Shown here piece after piece: positions 7,833 through 16,850 of a stretch of 31,385 nt of DNA; positions within the stretch are counted from its first letter, which is position 1; each line of letters starts with the position of its first letter. Origin of the DNA: DASSBR01 sp035708085 (GTDB lineage Bacteria; Pseudomonadota; Gammaproteobacteria; Natronospirales; DASSBR01); the NCBI GenBank assembly GCA_035708085.1, contig DASSTE010000063.1:1-31385 (forward strand), given 5' to 3'. The notes under the pieces were generated by a model. That model made no database searches. It was not told the origin of the DNA and saw nothing but the letters and a program-made list of their open reading frames with translations. The position numbers and the translations under genes were made by a program.

Positions 7833-8921
7833 TTAATGCGGCCGCGACAGGTGCACCCGGTTGCGGCCGAGCCGCTTGGCCTGGTAGAGCGCTGCGTCCG
7901 CACGCAGCATCAGGTCTTCGAGCGTGCCCAGGTTGTCGGCGCCGGTCGACGCGATACCGATGCTGATGGTGACGTTGACCGGCCCGGCGCGGGTCTCGAC
8001 GGGGGTGTCGGCGATTGCACTGCGCACCCGCTCGGCAAGTTCCTGCAGCATCGGCTCGGAGCGGCCGGTGACTATCGCGACCAGTTCGTCACCGCCGTAG
8101 CGGCCTACCTCGTCGTACGGCCGCAGCGCGCTTTCGATGCGCCGGCAGACGGTCTGCAGCACCTGGTTGCCCGGCTGGTGGCCGAGGGTGTCGTTGATCT
8201 GCTTGAACTGGTCGATATCGATGAACAGCAGCGTCAGGCTGTCGTTCTCGCGCTCGGCCTGTTCCAGCCGCCGGTGGAGGAGGTCGACGATGCCGGAATG
8301 GTTCCAGACGGACGTCAGCGGATCGACCAGTGCGCGGCGCTCGGCTTCGGCGAGCTGCCGCGACAATGTGCGGTTGCTCTTTTCCAGTGTCAGGCTGCGC
8401 AGCTCGACCGCGAGGCAGGAGGCTGCGTGGGCGAGCAGCGGGATGTATTCGTCTTCGGTGCGCGTGGCGCGCGGACCGCAGGCATACAACACGCCGATCT
8501 TTTCCTCGCCCTGGCGCTGAATCGGGTATGTGGCGAAAAAACGCATACCGAACTCGCGTACCAGGCGGCTTTCGCGCAGGTGCGTATCTTCCCGCATATC
8601 GAGAACCACGGCCACATCGTCGGCGCGGCAGGTATGGGTGAAGAGGGCATTTTCGAACGCCGGCTCGGGAGCGTCCGGCCCGACCACCTGGCGGTGCACG
8701 TTATCGTCCGCATCCAGCCACATCACGCCGGTGTAGGTCGCATCCAGCGCTTCGCGCGCAAGTGCCAAAGTGCGCAACTCGGGATTGACCGCAGGCGTGA
8801 CGGACAGAGCCGGCTGCGCCGCGCCGGCCATCCGCCCGGCGGGCGGCAGCTTGGCGGGCAGGGGCAACGCGGTCCGCGTGTTCCCCAGGTTCGCGGCTTC
8901 CATGTTGCGGGACATCTGCAT
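7833..8921 (-). CDS. GAF-GGDEF diguanylate cyclase
   Basis: A 362-residue protein predicted to make cyclic di-GMP from two GTP. A GAF-like sensor domain covers about residues 45-180 and a short helical linker follows. The GGDEF domain occupies the C-terminal 160 residues or so. The active-site motif is GGDEL at 276-280, an accepted variant of GGDEF. An RxxD product-inhibition site (RPYD) lies five residues before it, as in PleD. No membrane segment is seen, so it is cytosolic. The ATG at 8919-8921 directly abuts the TAA of the upstream gene (TAAATG), which indicates translational coupling. Internal ATG codons at residues 3 and 7 are alternative starts. The stop is two bases from the minisatellite array. 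Confidence 0.9.
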   Translation of the reverse strand: MQMSRNMEAANLGNTRTALPLPAKLPPAGRMAGAAQPALSVTPAVNPELRTLALAREALDATYTGVMWLDADDNVHRQVVGPDAPEPAFENALFTHTCRADDVAVVLDMREDTHLRESRLVREFGMRFFATYPIQRQGEEKIGVLYACGPRATRTEDEYIPLLAHAASCLAVELRSLTLEKSNRTLSRQLAEAERRALVDPLTSVWNHSGIVDLLHRRLEQAERENDSLTLLFIDIDQFKQINDTLGHQPGNQVLQTVCRRIESALRPYDEVGRYGGDELVAIVTGRSEPMLQELAERVRSAIADTPVETRAGPVNVTISIGIASTGADNLGTLEDLMLRADAALYQAKRLGRNRVHLSRPH

Positions 8922-9230
8922 TTACCGGTTTTCTCTCGTCGTGAAGGCGTTCGGGAAAGAACGAAGCAGCGAGGACGACGCTGCGCGCCGCTTGGCCTTG
9001 CCCGGGAACAGGCAGAGCTGCGCGGTGCCGGAGCGGGTCTCGTTCTTGCGGCGGTTGACCGCGCGCGGCGAAATGTAGAGGCACACCTCGCCACTGCGCT
9101 GGCGGGTGGCAAACACGCGCGCACCGGACAACCCGGTCGCACGCATCAACGCGCGCAATCTGCGAATCAGATTCTGGCTGGGGTAGCGGGCCAATTCCTG
9201 TTGATCCAGTTTTACCTTGTACCAAGTCAT
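8922..9230 (-). CDS. Small basic protein of unknown function, coupled to diguanylate cyclase
   Basis: A 102-residue protein I do not recognise. It is strongly basic (many Arg and Lys), starts MTWYKVKLDQQELARYPSQN, and has a helical stretch rich in Leu and Arg (about residues 18-35). A short beta-like part follows (GEVCLYISPRAV), then a poorly structured basic tail with Ser and Arg. No signal peptide or membrane segment is seen. Its TAA touches the ATG of the diguanylate cyclase, so the two are very likely one transcription unit. The coding call rests on this coupling and on the fact that it fills the space upstream. It could be a nucleic-acid-binding or regulatory partner, but that is only inference. 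Confidence 0.55.
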   Translation of the reverse strand: MTWYKVKLDQQELARYPSQNLIRRLRALMRATGLSGARVFATRQRSGEVCLYISPRAVNRRKNETRSGTAQLCLFPGKAKRRAASSSLLRSFPNAFTTRENR

Positions 9231-9563
9231 TGTTATCGAGCCTCCGTTTCTTTAGCGTTGCGCGCGGACTTTCAGCCTATGTCAACGCGAGCGTCGCGAA
9301 TATCCGGTCGAACCCTCGGCAAATCTGGGGACTGCCCCTCTCCGAAGGCCGGCAATTTGTTCTTGTCCATGCTGGTATCAGGGAGCGAGAACCGCCCACG
9401 ATTCCACATATAACTGACCCAAGCGTAACGCATGAATACGGCTTCCTGAATCCGGGCCAACCCCCTAGCAAACGAGGATCAACCCTATGTTTTTCCGGGG
9501 AAATATTCCTGCTGCCATGGTATCCTTCCCCAGCCTCGATCCACGTCCTCCGGAAACCCTTGA
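9231..9563. other. 333-bp intergenic region between divergent genes
   Basis: No convincing gene is seen here. Short open frames on both strands lack family resemblance and ribosome binding sites. One inverted repeat is present: GGGGAA and TTCCCC with a loop of 23 bases near 9497-9531. The region should hold promoters for the minus-strand basic protein/cyclase unit and for the plus-strand DUF1820 gene. I cannot place them with confidence. Confidence 0.5.
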
Positions 9564-9908
9564 ATGGCAGTGAAACACATCTACAAGATCGTTTTTTTGA
9601 ACCAGGGCAAGGTTTATGAAATTTATGCGCGCAGCGTGTCGCAGGGAGCGCTGTTCGGCTTCATCGAAGTCGAAAAGCTGGTCTTCGGCGAACGAACGTC
9701 GGTGGTGGTCGATCCGGGCGAGGAGCGGTTGAAGACCGAGTTCCAGGACGTGCGGCGGACATACATTCCGCTGCATTCGATCGTGCGCATCGACGAGGTC
9801 GCGAAAGAGGGAGTGGCGAAGGTGTCGGAAGTCGAGGGCGGCAGCAACGTCACACCGTTTCCGTACCCGGCTTACACGCCCAACAAGCCGGGCCCGTCGA
9901 AGTCGTGA
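9564..9908 (+). CDS. DUF1820 family protein
   Basis: A 114-residue cytoplasmic protein matching the DUF1820 family, which is conserved in gamma- and betaproteobacteria and has no known biochemical function. The first 85 residues are mostly predicted beta strands (HIYKIVFLNQGKVYEIYARS; TYIPLHSIVRIDEV). The tail is Pro-rich (VTPFPYPAYTPNKPGPSK), as is usual in this family. The gene overlaps the next one by four bases (GTGA), so translation of the metallo-hydrolase gene is probably coupled to it. The ATG at 9564 is the only start giving the family's N-terminus. Nothing unusual is seen apart from the rather long region upstream. Confidence 0.85.
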   Translation: MAVKHIYKIVFLNQGKVYEIYARSVSQGALFGFIEVEKLVFGERTSVVVDPGEERLKTEFQDVRRTYIPLHSIVRIDEVAKEGVAKVSEVEGGSNVTPFPYPAYTPNKPGPSKS

Positions 9909-10666
9909 GATTTGCGTCGCTGGGGAGCGGCAGCCGCGGCAACGGGACGCTGATCGAGGCGGACGGCACCTGTCTGCTGGTCGATTGCGGCTTCTCGATC
10001 GCTGAAACCGAGCGCCGGCTGGCGCGGCTCCAGCGCCGTCCCGAAGACATCGACGCCATCCTGATCACTCACGAGCATGCCGACCACGTTCGTGGCGTCG
10101 CGCGCTTCGCGGCGCGTTTCAACATTCCGGTGCGGGCGACCGCCGGCACGCTCGCGGCATGCGGGCGCTACCGGATCGAGGTTGCCGAGCCGTTCAACGC
10201 GCACGAAGGCTTTGCGATCGGCGGGCTCGAGATTACACCGATCGCCGTGCCGCACGACGCGCGCGAGCCGACGCAGTTCCTGTTCAGCGACGGTGCGCGC
10301 CGCCTCGGGCTGTTGACCGACGCCGGTCACATCACCGCCCATATCACGCGCACGCTCAGCGTTTGCGACGCGTTGATTCTCGAGTGCAACCACGATGAAG
10401 CGATGCTTGTCGGCGGACCGTATCCGCCGCGGCTCAAGCAGCGCGTCGGCGGGCTGCTCGGTCACCTCAGCAATGCGCAGGCGGCCGGGCTGCTGGACGG
10501 GCTGGACGTGTCGCGGCTGCAGCACCTCGTTGCCGCGCATTTGAGCGAGCACAACAACACGCCGGAACATGCGCGGGCGGCTTTGGCGGATGCGGTCGGT
10601 TGCGAGGAAGATTGGATTGCGGTGGCGGATCAGGAGGCGGGGCTCGATTGGCGGGATGTCGCTTGA
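9905..10666 (+). CDS. MBL-fold metallo-hydrolase, YycJ/WalJ-like
   Basis: A 253-residue metallo-beta-lactamase-fold protein. The metal-binding motif is THEHADHVRG (His56, His58, Asp60, His61). The N-terminus FASLGSGSRGNGTLIE is typical of the YycJ/WalJ group. Further ligands are likely in DAGHIT (Asp and His) and the C-terminal AHLSEHNN. Relatives in Bacillus have been described as exonuclease-like, so a nucleic acid substrate is plausible, but no specific reaction can be claimed. The start is GTG at 9905, overlapping the DUF1820 stop, which supports an operon of the two. purL follows after 94 bp. Confidence 0.85.
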   Translation: MRFASLGSGSRGNGTLIEADGTCLLVDCGFSIAETERRLARLQRRPEDIDAILITHEHADHVRGVARFAARFNIPVRATAGTLAACGRYRIEVAEPFNAHEGFAIGGLEITPIAVPHDAREPTQFLFSDGARRLGLLTDAGHITAHITRTLSVCDALILECNHDEAMLVGGPYPPRLKQRVGGLLGHLSNAQAAGLLDGLDVSRLQHLVAAHLSEHNNTPEHARAALADAVGCEEDWIAVADQEAGLDWRDVA

Positions 10667-10760
10667 GGAAGGAGAGAGAGGGCAGGGTGAGGGGAAGTAA
10701 TACCGCCCGTCATATGAGAAAATAGCGCGTCTACCAAGCCCGTCTCTCAAAAGGCTCGAC

Positions 10761-13700
10761 GTGATATTCCATTTCCGCGGCGCCCGGGCGCTATCCGCTT
10801 TTCGCATCGACAAGTTGTATCCCCGGCTGCAGGCCATCGCGCCGTCGCTGACGAACATCCACAGCGAATATCTGCACCTGGTTCACGGCGAGTTGCACGC
10901 CGGCGACGAGGCGGTTCTGAAACGCCTGCTGACGTACGGTCCCCCGGCGCACACAGTCGAGCGGCGCGGCGAGCTGCTGCTCGCGATCCCACGCTTCGGC
11001 ACGATTTCGCCCTGGGCCAGCAAGGCGACCGACATCGCGCACAACTGCGGGCTGGCCGGCATTCGCCGCATCGAGCGCGGCACTGCGTACTACCTCGAAT
11101 TCTCCCAACCCGTCGATCGCGCCACGCTGGGGCTGCTGGCGGGCGAACTGCACGATCCGATGACCGAAATGGTCGTCACCAATGTTGACGAAGCGGGCCA
11201 CCTGTTCGAATCGCTGGAGCCGAAGCCGCTGCTGACGGTCGATGTGCTCGGCCAGGGGCGCGAAGCGCTGCTCGCGGCCGACGCCGAGTTCGGCCTGGCG
11301 CTGTCGGCCGACGAGGTCGATTATCTCGTCGACGCCTTTACCCGCCGCGGCCGTAACCCGACCGATTGCGAACTGATGATGTTCGCGCAGGCGAATTCCG
11401 AGCATTGCCGCCACAAGATTTTCAACGGCCGCTGGATCATCGATGGCGAGCCGCGCGATGAAACCCTGTTCGGCATGATTCGCGCGACGCATGCGGCGAA
11501 TCCGGCAGGCGTGTTGTCGGCATATCGCGATAACGCTTCCGTGGTCGAAGGCCATCGGGCCAGCCGCTTTTTCCCCGGCGGCGCGGACGGCGGCTACCGC
11601 TACAGCGACGAAGACGTCCATCTGCTGATGAAGGTGGAAACGCACAATCATCCGACGGCCATTTCCCCGTTTCCGGGTGCGGCGACCGGCGCCGGCGGCG
11701 AGATTCGCGACGAGGGCGCGACCGGCCGCGGCGCCAAACCGAAGGCGGGGCTCGTCGGCTTCTCCGTTTCGAATCTGAAAATTCCCGATTTCGTGCAGCC
11801 GTGGGAAGAAGACCACGGCAAGCCGGCGCGCATGGCGTCGGCACTCGACATCATGCTGGCCGGCCCGATCGGTGCGGCGGCATTCAACAACGAGTTCGGC
11901 CGGCCGAACCTCGCCGGTTATTTCCGCACGTTCGAGCTGCGCGTCGGCGACACGATTCGCGGCTACCACAAGCCGATCATGCTGGCCGGCGGCATGGGCA
12001 ACATTCGCGGGCCGCACGTCGACAAGCAGCCGATTCCGGCCGGCGCGAAAGTGATCGTCATCGGCGGACCGGCGATGCTGATCGGCCTCGGCGGCGGGGC
12101 GGCCTCCTCACTCGCGAGTGGCGAAGCCGGCGAGACGATCGACTTCGCCTCGGTGCAGCGCGGCAACCCGGAAATGCAGCGCCGCGCGCAGGAGCTGATC
12201 GACCGCTGCTGGGAGCGCGGTGAAGGCAACCCGATCCTGTCGATTCACGACGTCGGCGCCGGCGGCTTGGCCAATGCGGTGCCGGAGCTGCTGGAAGCGG
12301 CCGGTCGCGGCGGGCGCATCGATTTGCGCGCGATTCCGGCCGACGACGACAGCCTGTCGCCGATGGAGCTGTGGTGCAACGAGTCACAGGAGCGCTACGT
12401 GCTTGCAGTGAGTCCGGAGCGGCTGGATGAATTCAGTGCGCTGGCCGAACGCGAGCGCTGCCCGTTTGCGGTCCTGGGCGAGGCGACCGGCGATGAGCAA
12501 CTGGTAGTCGCGGACGAGCTGTTCGCCAACCGGCCGGTCGACCTGTCGATGGAGACGCTGTTCGGCAAGCCGCCGAAGATGCTGCGCGACGTGCAGCATG
12601 TCACGCGCGCGGGCGACGAGTTCGACCCGGAAGCCGTCGACGTGCACGAGGCCGCATTGCGTGTGCTGCGCCATCCGGCCGTTGCCGACAAGGGCTTTTT
12701 GATCACGATCGGCGATCGCACCGTCGGCGGCTTGTCGCACCGTGACCAGATGGTCGGGCCGTGGCAGGTGCCGGTCAGCGATGTGGCGGTGACGCTGACC
12801 GATTTCAAAGGTTATGCGGGCGAAGCCATGGCAATGGGCGAACGCACGCCGCTTGCGGTGCTGGATGCACCGGCGTCCGGTCGCATGGCCGTGGCCGAAG
12901 CGCTGACCAATATCGCCGCCGCGCCGGTTGGCGAATTGAAGAAAGTGCGCCTGTCCGCGAACTGGATGGCGGCAGCGGGTCACGCAGGCGAAGACGCCGC
13001 GCTGTTCGATACGGTACAGGCCATTTCCAAGCAGTGCGTTGAGCTGGGCATCGCGATTCCCGTCGGCAAGGATTCGCTGTCGATGGCGGCGACCTGGGAA
13101 GTCGGCGGCGAAAGCCGCAGCGTCGTCTCGCCGGTGTCGCTGGTCGTTTCCGCATTTGCGCCGGTCGGCGATGTGCGCAAGACCGTCACGCCGATGCTGC
13201 GCGACATCAAGGGCGAGACCGAGCTGCTGCTGATCGATCTTGGCCGCGGCCGCAACCGGCTCGGCGGCTCGTGCTTCGCGCAGGTGCATTCGTACATCGG
13301 CAGCGTGACGCCCGATTGCGACGATGCCGAACGCATGCACGGTTTCTTCAAGGCGATCCAGGCATTGATTGCCGAGGACAAGCTGCTCGCTTACCACGAC
13401 CGCTCCGACGGCGGCCTGTTCGTCTGCGTCGCGGAAATGGCCTTTGCCGGACATTGCGGCGTCGAAGTTCAGGCGGATGGCGTGGCGGGCTTGTTCAGCG
13501 AAGAACCGGGGGCGGTGGTACAGGTTCGCGATGCCGACAAGGCTGCGGTCACCAAGGTATTCGAAGACGCCGGCCTGGGCGATTGCGTGCGGGCAATCGG
13601 CGCACCGCGCGCAGACGACAAGCTGCTGTTCATCTGCGGCGAGCGCGAACTGCTGTCGGCGACGCGTCTCGAATTGCAGCGCGCCTGGTCGGAAACCAGC

Positions 13701-14621
13701 TATCGGATGCAGGCATTGCGCGACGATCCGGATTGCGCGCGCGAGGAATTCGAAGCCAAGCTCGCCGACGACGATCCCGGTCTGCATGCGGCGCTGACGT
13801 TCGACGTAAACGACGATATCGCCGCGCCGTTCGTGAATGTGGGCGCGCGACCGCGCGTTGCCGTGTTGCGCGAGCAGGGCGTCAACGGCCAGATCGAAAT
13901 GGCGGCGGCATTCGACCGCGCCGGCTTCGAGGCCGTGGACGTTCACATGAGCGACATCCTCGAAGGCCGCGTGAGCCTTGCGGATTTCAAAGGAATCGCC
14001 GCCTGCGGCGGCTTCTCGTACGGCGACGTACTCGGCGCCGGCGGCGGCTGGGCGAAATCGATCCTGTTCAACAGCCGCGCGCGCGACGAGTTCAAAGCGT
14101 TCTTCAAGCGCGACGACAGCTTCGGCTTCGGCGCCTGCAACGGCTGCCAGATGATGTCCGCACTGCGCGAGCTGATTCCGGGCAGCGAGCACTGGCCGCA
14201 CTTCGTGCGCAATCGCTCCGAGCAGTACGAAGCGCGCCTGAGCCTCGTCGAGGTGCCGGATTCTCCGTCGTTGCTGTTCGCCGGCATGGCGGGATCCATC
14301 ATGCCGATCGTGGTCGCGCACGGCGAAGGCCGCGCCGAGTTCGGCCTCGGCGGCAATCGCGATCGACTGGAAAACGACGAGCTGGTGGCGTTGCGCTACG
14401 TGAACAACCGCGGCGGCGTGGCGGAAACGTATCCTGCCAATCCGAACGGTTCGCCGGGCGGCATTGCCGGCGTCACGACGCCGGACGGACGCTTTACTAT
14501 CACGATGCCGCATCCCGAGCGCGTGTTTCGCGCCGTGCAGCATTCATGGCAGCCGGCGAACTGGCACGAGGACGGGCCGTGGCTGCGGCTTTTCCGCAAT
14601 GCAAGGAAGTGGGTGGGCTGA
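10761..14621 (+). CDS. purL: Phosphoribosylformylglycinamidine synthase (FGAM synthetase)
   Basis: A full-length 1286-residue large-type PurL. It catalyses the fourth step of purine synthesis, turning FGAR, glutamine and ATP into FGAM, in the cytosol. An N-terminal PurS-like part is followed by two tandem AIRS-type ATP-binding halves. Signature segments include FAQANSEHCRHKIFN, KVETHNHPTAISPFPGAATG and LSANWMAAAGHAGEDAALFD. The C-terminal glutamine amidotransferase domain has the triad Cys1126 (GACNGCQMM), His1251 and Glu1253 (MPHPERVF). The start is GTG at 10761 with AAAAGG six bases upstream. Similarity to E. coli PurL extends from end to end. No other pur gene is adjacent, as is usual for proteobacterial purL. 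Its TGA directly touches the stop codon of the convergent blaI-like gene. Confidence 0.97.
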   Translation: MIFHFRGARALSAFRIDKLYPRLQAIAPSLTNIHSEYLHLVHGELHAGDEAVLKRLLTYGPPAHTVERRGELLLAIPRFGTISPWASKATDIAHNCGLAGIRRIERGTAYYLEFSQPVDRATLGLLAGELHDPMTEMVVTNVDEAGHLFESLEPKPLLTVDVLGQGREALLAADAEFGLALSADEVDYLVDAFTRRGRNPTDCELMMFAQANSEHCRHKIFNGRWIIDGEPRDETLFGMIRATHAANPAGVLSAYRDNASVVEGHRASRFFPGGADGGYRYSDEDVHLLMKVETHNHPTAISPFPGAATGAGGEIRDEGATGRGAKPKAGLVGFSVSNLKIPDFVQPWEEDHGKPARMASALDIMLAGPIGAAAFNNEFGRPNLAGYFRTFELRVGDTIRGYHKPIMLAGGMGNIRGPHVDKQPIPAGAKVIVIGGPAMLIGLGGGAASSLASGEAGETIDFASVQRGNPEMQRRAQELIDRCWERGEGNPILSIHDVGAGGLANAVPELLEAAGRGGRIDLRAIPADDDSLSPMELWCNESQERYVLAVSPERLDEFSALAERERCPFAVLGEATGDEQLVVADELFANRPVDLSMETLFGKPPKMLRDVQHVTRAGDEFDPEAVDVHEAALRVLRHPAVADKGFLITIGDRTVGGLSHRDQMVGPWQVPVSDVAVTLTDFKGYAGEAMAMGERTPLAVLDAPASGRMAVAEALTNIAAAPVGELKKVRLSANWMAAAGHAGEDAALFDTVQAISKQCVELGIAIPVGKDSLSMAATWEVGGESRSVVSPVSLVVSAFAPVGDVRKTVTPMLRDIKGETELLLIDLGRGRNRLGGSCFAQVHSYIGSVTPDCDDAERMHGFFKAIQALIAEDKLLAYHDRSDGGLFVCVAEMAFAGHCGVEVQADGVAGLFSEEPGAVVQVRDADKAAVTKVFEDAGLGDCVRAIGAPRADDKLLFICGERELLSATRLELQRAWSETSYRMQALRDDPDCAREEFEAKLADDDPGLHAALTFDVNDDIAAPFVNVGARPRVAVLREQGVNGQIEMAAAFDRAGFEAVDVHMSDILEGRVSLADFKGIAACGGFSYGDVLGAGGGWAKSILFNSRARDEFKAFFKRDDSFGFGACNGCQMMSALRELIPGSEHWPHFVRNRSEQYEARLSLVEVPDSPSLLFAGMAGSIMPIVVAHGEGRAEFGLGGNRDRLENDELVALRYVNNRGGVAETYPANPNGSPGGIAGVTTPDGRFTITMPHPERVFRAVQHSWQPANWHEDGPWLRLFRNARKWVG

Positions 14622-15017
14622 TTAAACCCGGTTTTCCAGCTCGTCCAGCGATCGCCGCAGGCGCGCCACGTCGTCGTCGTTGATCGAATCGGACTGGCTC
14701 AGCGCCTGAACCGCGAGTGTCGTCGCCGCGCCTTCGTAAACCCGGTCAATGAAATCGCCCAGCAGTTGCCGCTGCGTTTCCCGTTTGCTTTTCGCCGCCG
14801 AATAAACGTGCGCGCGCCGGCTTTCGTCGCGCGTCACCAAGCCTTTGTCGTACATGATCTGCATCAGTTTCAGTACGGTCGTGTAGCCGGTCTGCTTGTC
14901 TTCAGGCAACGAATCGTGCAGTTCGCGCACCGTGCTCGGGCCGCGCCGCCAAAGCGCCTGCAGCAACGCAAGTTCGGCCGGCGTCGGGCGTCGTTTGGTT
15001 GTGGGAGCCTTAACCAT
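14622..15017 (-). CDS. BlaI/MecI/CopY family transcriptional repressor
   Basis: A 131-residue protein of the BlaI/MecI (penicillinase repressor) family. The N-terminal winged helix covers about residues 10-80: PTPAELALLQALWRRGPSTV, then GYTTVLKLMQIMYDKGLV, then RRAHVYSAAKS. A C-terminal helical dimerisation part follows. Family members bind dyad operators as dimers and are often released when a BlaR1/MecR1-type M56 peptidase cleaves them. No such peptidase or beta-lactamase gene is nearby, so the target is unknown. It is divergent from hutU across 103 bp. On the minus strand TATACT lies only nine bases before the ATG, which may mean a leaderless mRNA. The stop codon abuts that of purL with no space between. 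Confidence 0.88.
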   Translation of the reverse strand: MVKAPTTKRRPTPAELALLQALWRRGPSTVRELHDSLPEDKQTGYTTVLKLMQIMYDKGLVTRDESRRAHVYSAAKSKRETQRQLLGDFIDRVYEGAATTLAVQALSQSDSINDDDVARLRRSLDELENRV

Positions 15018-15120
15018 ATCCCGAGTATAGACCGATCGTTCACGCTGCGCTTCGTAGTAATTTCCATAGGTTTTCGTATATCGGGTACACTTTTCCCTTT
15101 GCGAAAAATGGAGTCGAACC
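15018..15120. promoter_or_regulatory. Divergent promoter region, blaI-like gene and hutU
   Basis: This 103-bp gap separates the two divergent genes. On the minus strand TATACT is a good -10 candidate for the repressor gene, but a matching -35 is not obvious. On the plus strand GGAG (15110-15113) serves as ribosome binding site for hutU. TTCGTA occurs twice, at 15051 and 15073, 22 bp apart (two helical turns), and could be part of an operator. Autoregulation by the BlaI-like protein is plausible but not shown. Confidence 0.35.
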
Positions 15121-16785
15121 GTGCCGAGCCGCTACAGAGATACCGAAATCCACGCCCCGACGGGGCAGGAAATGAGCTGCCAGGGCTGGCAGCAGGAAGC
15201 GGCGCTGCGCATGCTGATGAACAACCTCGACCCGCGCGTGGCCGAAAAACCGAAGGAACTGGTCGTTTACGGCGGCATCGGCCGCGCGGCGCGCAACTGG
15301 GAGTGCTACGACGCCATTGTCGCCACGCTGAAGCGCCTCAAAAACGATGAAACGCTGCTGATCCAGTCCGGCAAGCCGGTCGGCGTTTTCACCACGCACG
15401 AAGATGCGCCGCGGGTGCTGATCGCCAACTCCAATCTCGTCGGCAACTGGGCCAACTGGGATCACTTCTTCGAACTCGACAGGAAAGGCCTGATGATGTT
15501 CGGCCAGATGACGGCCGGCTCGTGGATTTACATCGGCTCGCAAGGCATCGTTCAGGGCACCTACGAGACGTTTGCCGAAGCGGTGCGTCAGCACTACGAC
15601 GGCGACCCGAAGGGCAAATGGCTGCTGACCGGCGGCCTCGGCGGCATGGGTGGCGCGCAGCCACTGGCGGCGGTCTTCGCCGGCCTGTCGTGTCTCGCGG
15701 TGGAGGTCGATCCGGCGCGCATCGAAAAGCGCCTCGAAACGGGCTATCTCGACAAGAAGGCGGAATCGCTCGACGAAGCGCTGGCGATGATTCGCGAGTC
15801 GCTGGAGACGGGCAAGCCGGTGTCGGTCGGGCTGCTGGGCAACGCGGCCGAAATCTTCCCGGAAATCCAGGCCGGCGACATGCAGCCGCACCTCGTCACC
15901 GACCAGACATCCGCGCATGACCCGCTGAACGGTTATATCCCCGCCGGCTATTCACTGCACGACGCGCAGGTGCTGCGCGACCACGATCCGGACACCTACG
16001 TCGAGCGATCCAAGGCATCGATGGCGATGCAGGTACGCGCGATGCTGGCTTTTCACAAGCGCGGCATTCCAACGTTCGACTACGGCAACAACATCCGCGC
16101 GATGGCGAAGGACGGCGGCTGCGAGAACGCGTTCGACTTCAAAGGCTTCGTGCCGCTGTACGTGCGGCCGATGTTCTGCGAGGGCATCGGCCCGTTCCGT
16201 TGGGCGGCGCTGTCGGGCGATCCGGAAGACATTTACAAGACGGACGCCAAGGCGCGCGAGCTGTTCCCGGACAACAAGCGCCTGCACAACTGGCTCGACA
16301 AGGCGCGCGAGCGCATCCACTTCCAGGGCCTGCCATGCCGGATTTGCTGGCTCGGCTACCGCGAGCGCGACAAGCTGGGTCTCGCGTTCAACGAGATGGT
16401 CAGGAGCGGCGAGCTGAAAGCGCCGATCGTCATCGGCCGCGACCACCTCGACTCCGGTTCGGTCGCCTCGCCCAATCGCGAAACCGAAGCCATGAAAGAC
16501 GGCTCCGACGCCGTCGCCGACTGGCCCATCCTCAACGCGCTGCTCAACACGGCGAGCGGCGCCAGCTGGGTCAGCTTCCACCACGGCGGCGGCGTCGGCA
16601 TGGGCTACGCGTTGCACGCCGGCGTCGTCATCGTCGCCGACGGCAGCGACCGCGCGGAGCGCGCGCTCAAGCGCGTCCTCACCAACGACCCCGGCACCGG
16701 CGTCATGCGCCACGCCGATGCAGGTTACGACAAGGCGATCAAGGTCGCCAAAGAACGGGGCGTCGATCTGCCCATGATCAAGTAG
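15121..16785 (+). CDS. hutU: Urocanate hydratase
   Basis: A 554-residue urocanase, the second enzyme of histidine degradation, converting urocanate and water to imidazolonepropionate with tightly bound NAD+. The length is typical of the family. The glycine-rich NAD site LLTGGLGGMGGAQPLA is at about residues 170-185. The active-site Cys409 lies in LPCRICWLGYRERD, matching Cys410 of the Pseudomonas enzyme. The late signature GRDHLDSGSVASPNRETEAM and FHHGGGVGMGYALHAG are intact. Translation starts at GTG 15121 after GGAG; the nearby ATG at 15108 is out of frame. No hutH, hutI, hutG or hutC is in the window, so the pathway must be completed elsewhere. Confidence 0.97.
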   Translation: MPSRYRDTEIHAPTGQEMSCQGWQQEAALRMLMNNLDPRVAEKPKELVVYGGIGRAARNWECYDAIVATLKRLKNDETLLIQSGKPVGVFTTHEDAPRVLIANSNLVGNWANWDHFFELDRKGLMMFGQMTAGSWIYIGSQGIVQGTYETFAEAVRQHYDGDPKGKWLLTGGLGGMGGAQPLAAVFAGLSCLAVEVDPARIEKRLETGYLDKKAESLDEALAMIRESLETGKPVSVGLLGNAAEIFPEIQAGDMQPHLVTDQTSAHDPLNGYIPAGYSLHDAQVLRDHDPDTYVERSKASMAMQVRAMLAFHKRGIPTFDYGNNIRAMAKDGGCENAFDFKGFVPLYVRPMFCEGIGPFRWAALSGDPEDIYKTDAKARELFPDNKRLHNWLDKARERIHFQGLPCRICWLGYRERDKLGLAFNEMVRSGELKAPIVIGRDHLDSGSVASPNRETEAMKDGSDAVADWPILNALLNTASGASWVSFHHGGGVGMGYALHAGVVIVADGSDRAERALKRVLTNDPGTGVMRHADAGYDKAIKVAKERGVDLPMIK

Positions 16786-16850
16786 GGCTCCGTCTGCCGA
16801 GCTGGGGTAAACCCTTTACTTGAGCTCCCGATTCCGCTACAACGGGACGC

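Noticed and set aside
12384..14543. A 719-residue open frame on the minus strand
   Set aside because: It is antisense to purL, which matches PurL from end to end. GC-rich DNA with strong codon bias creates such open frames.
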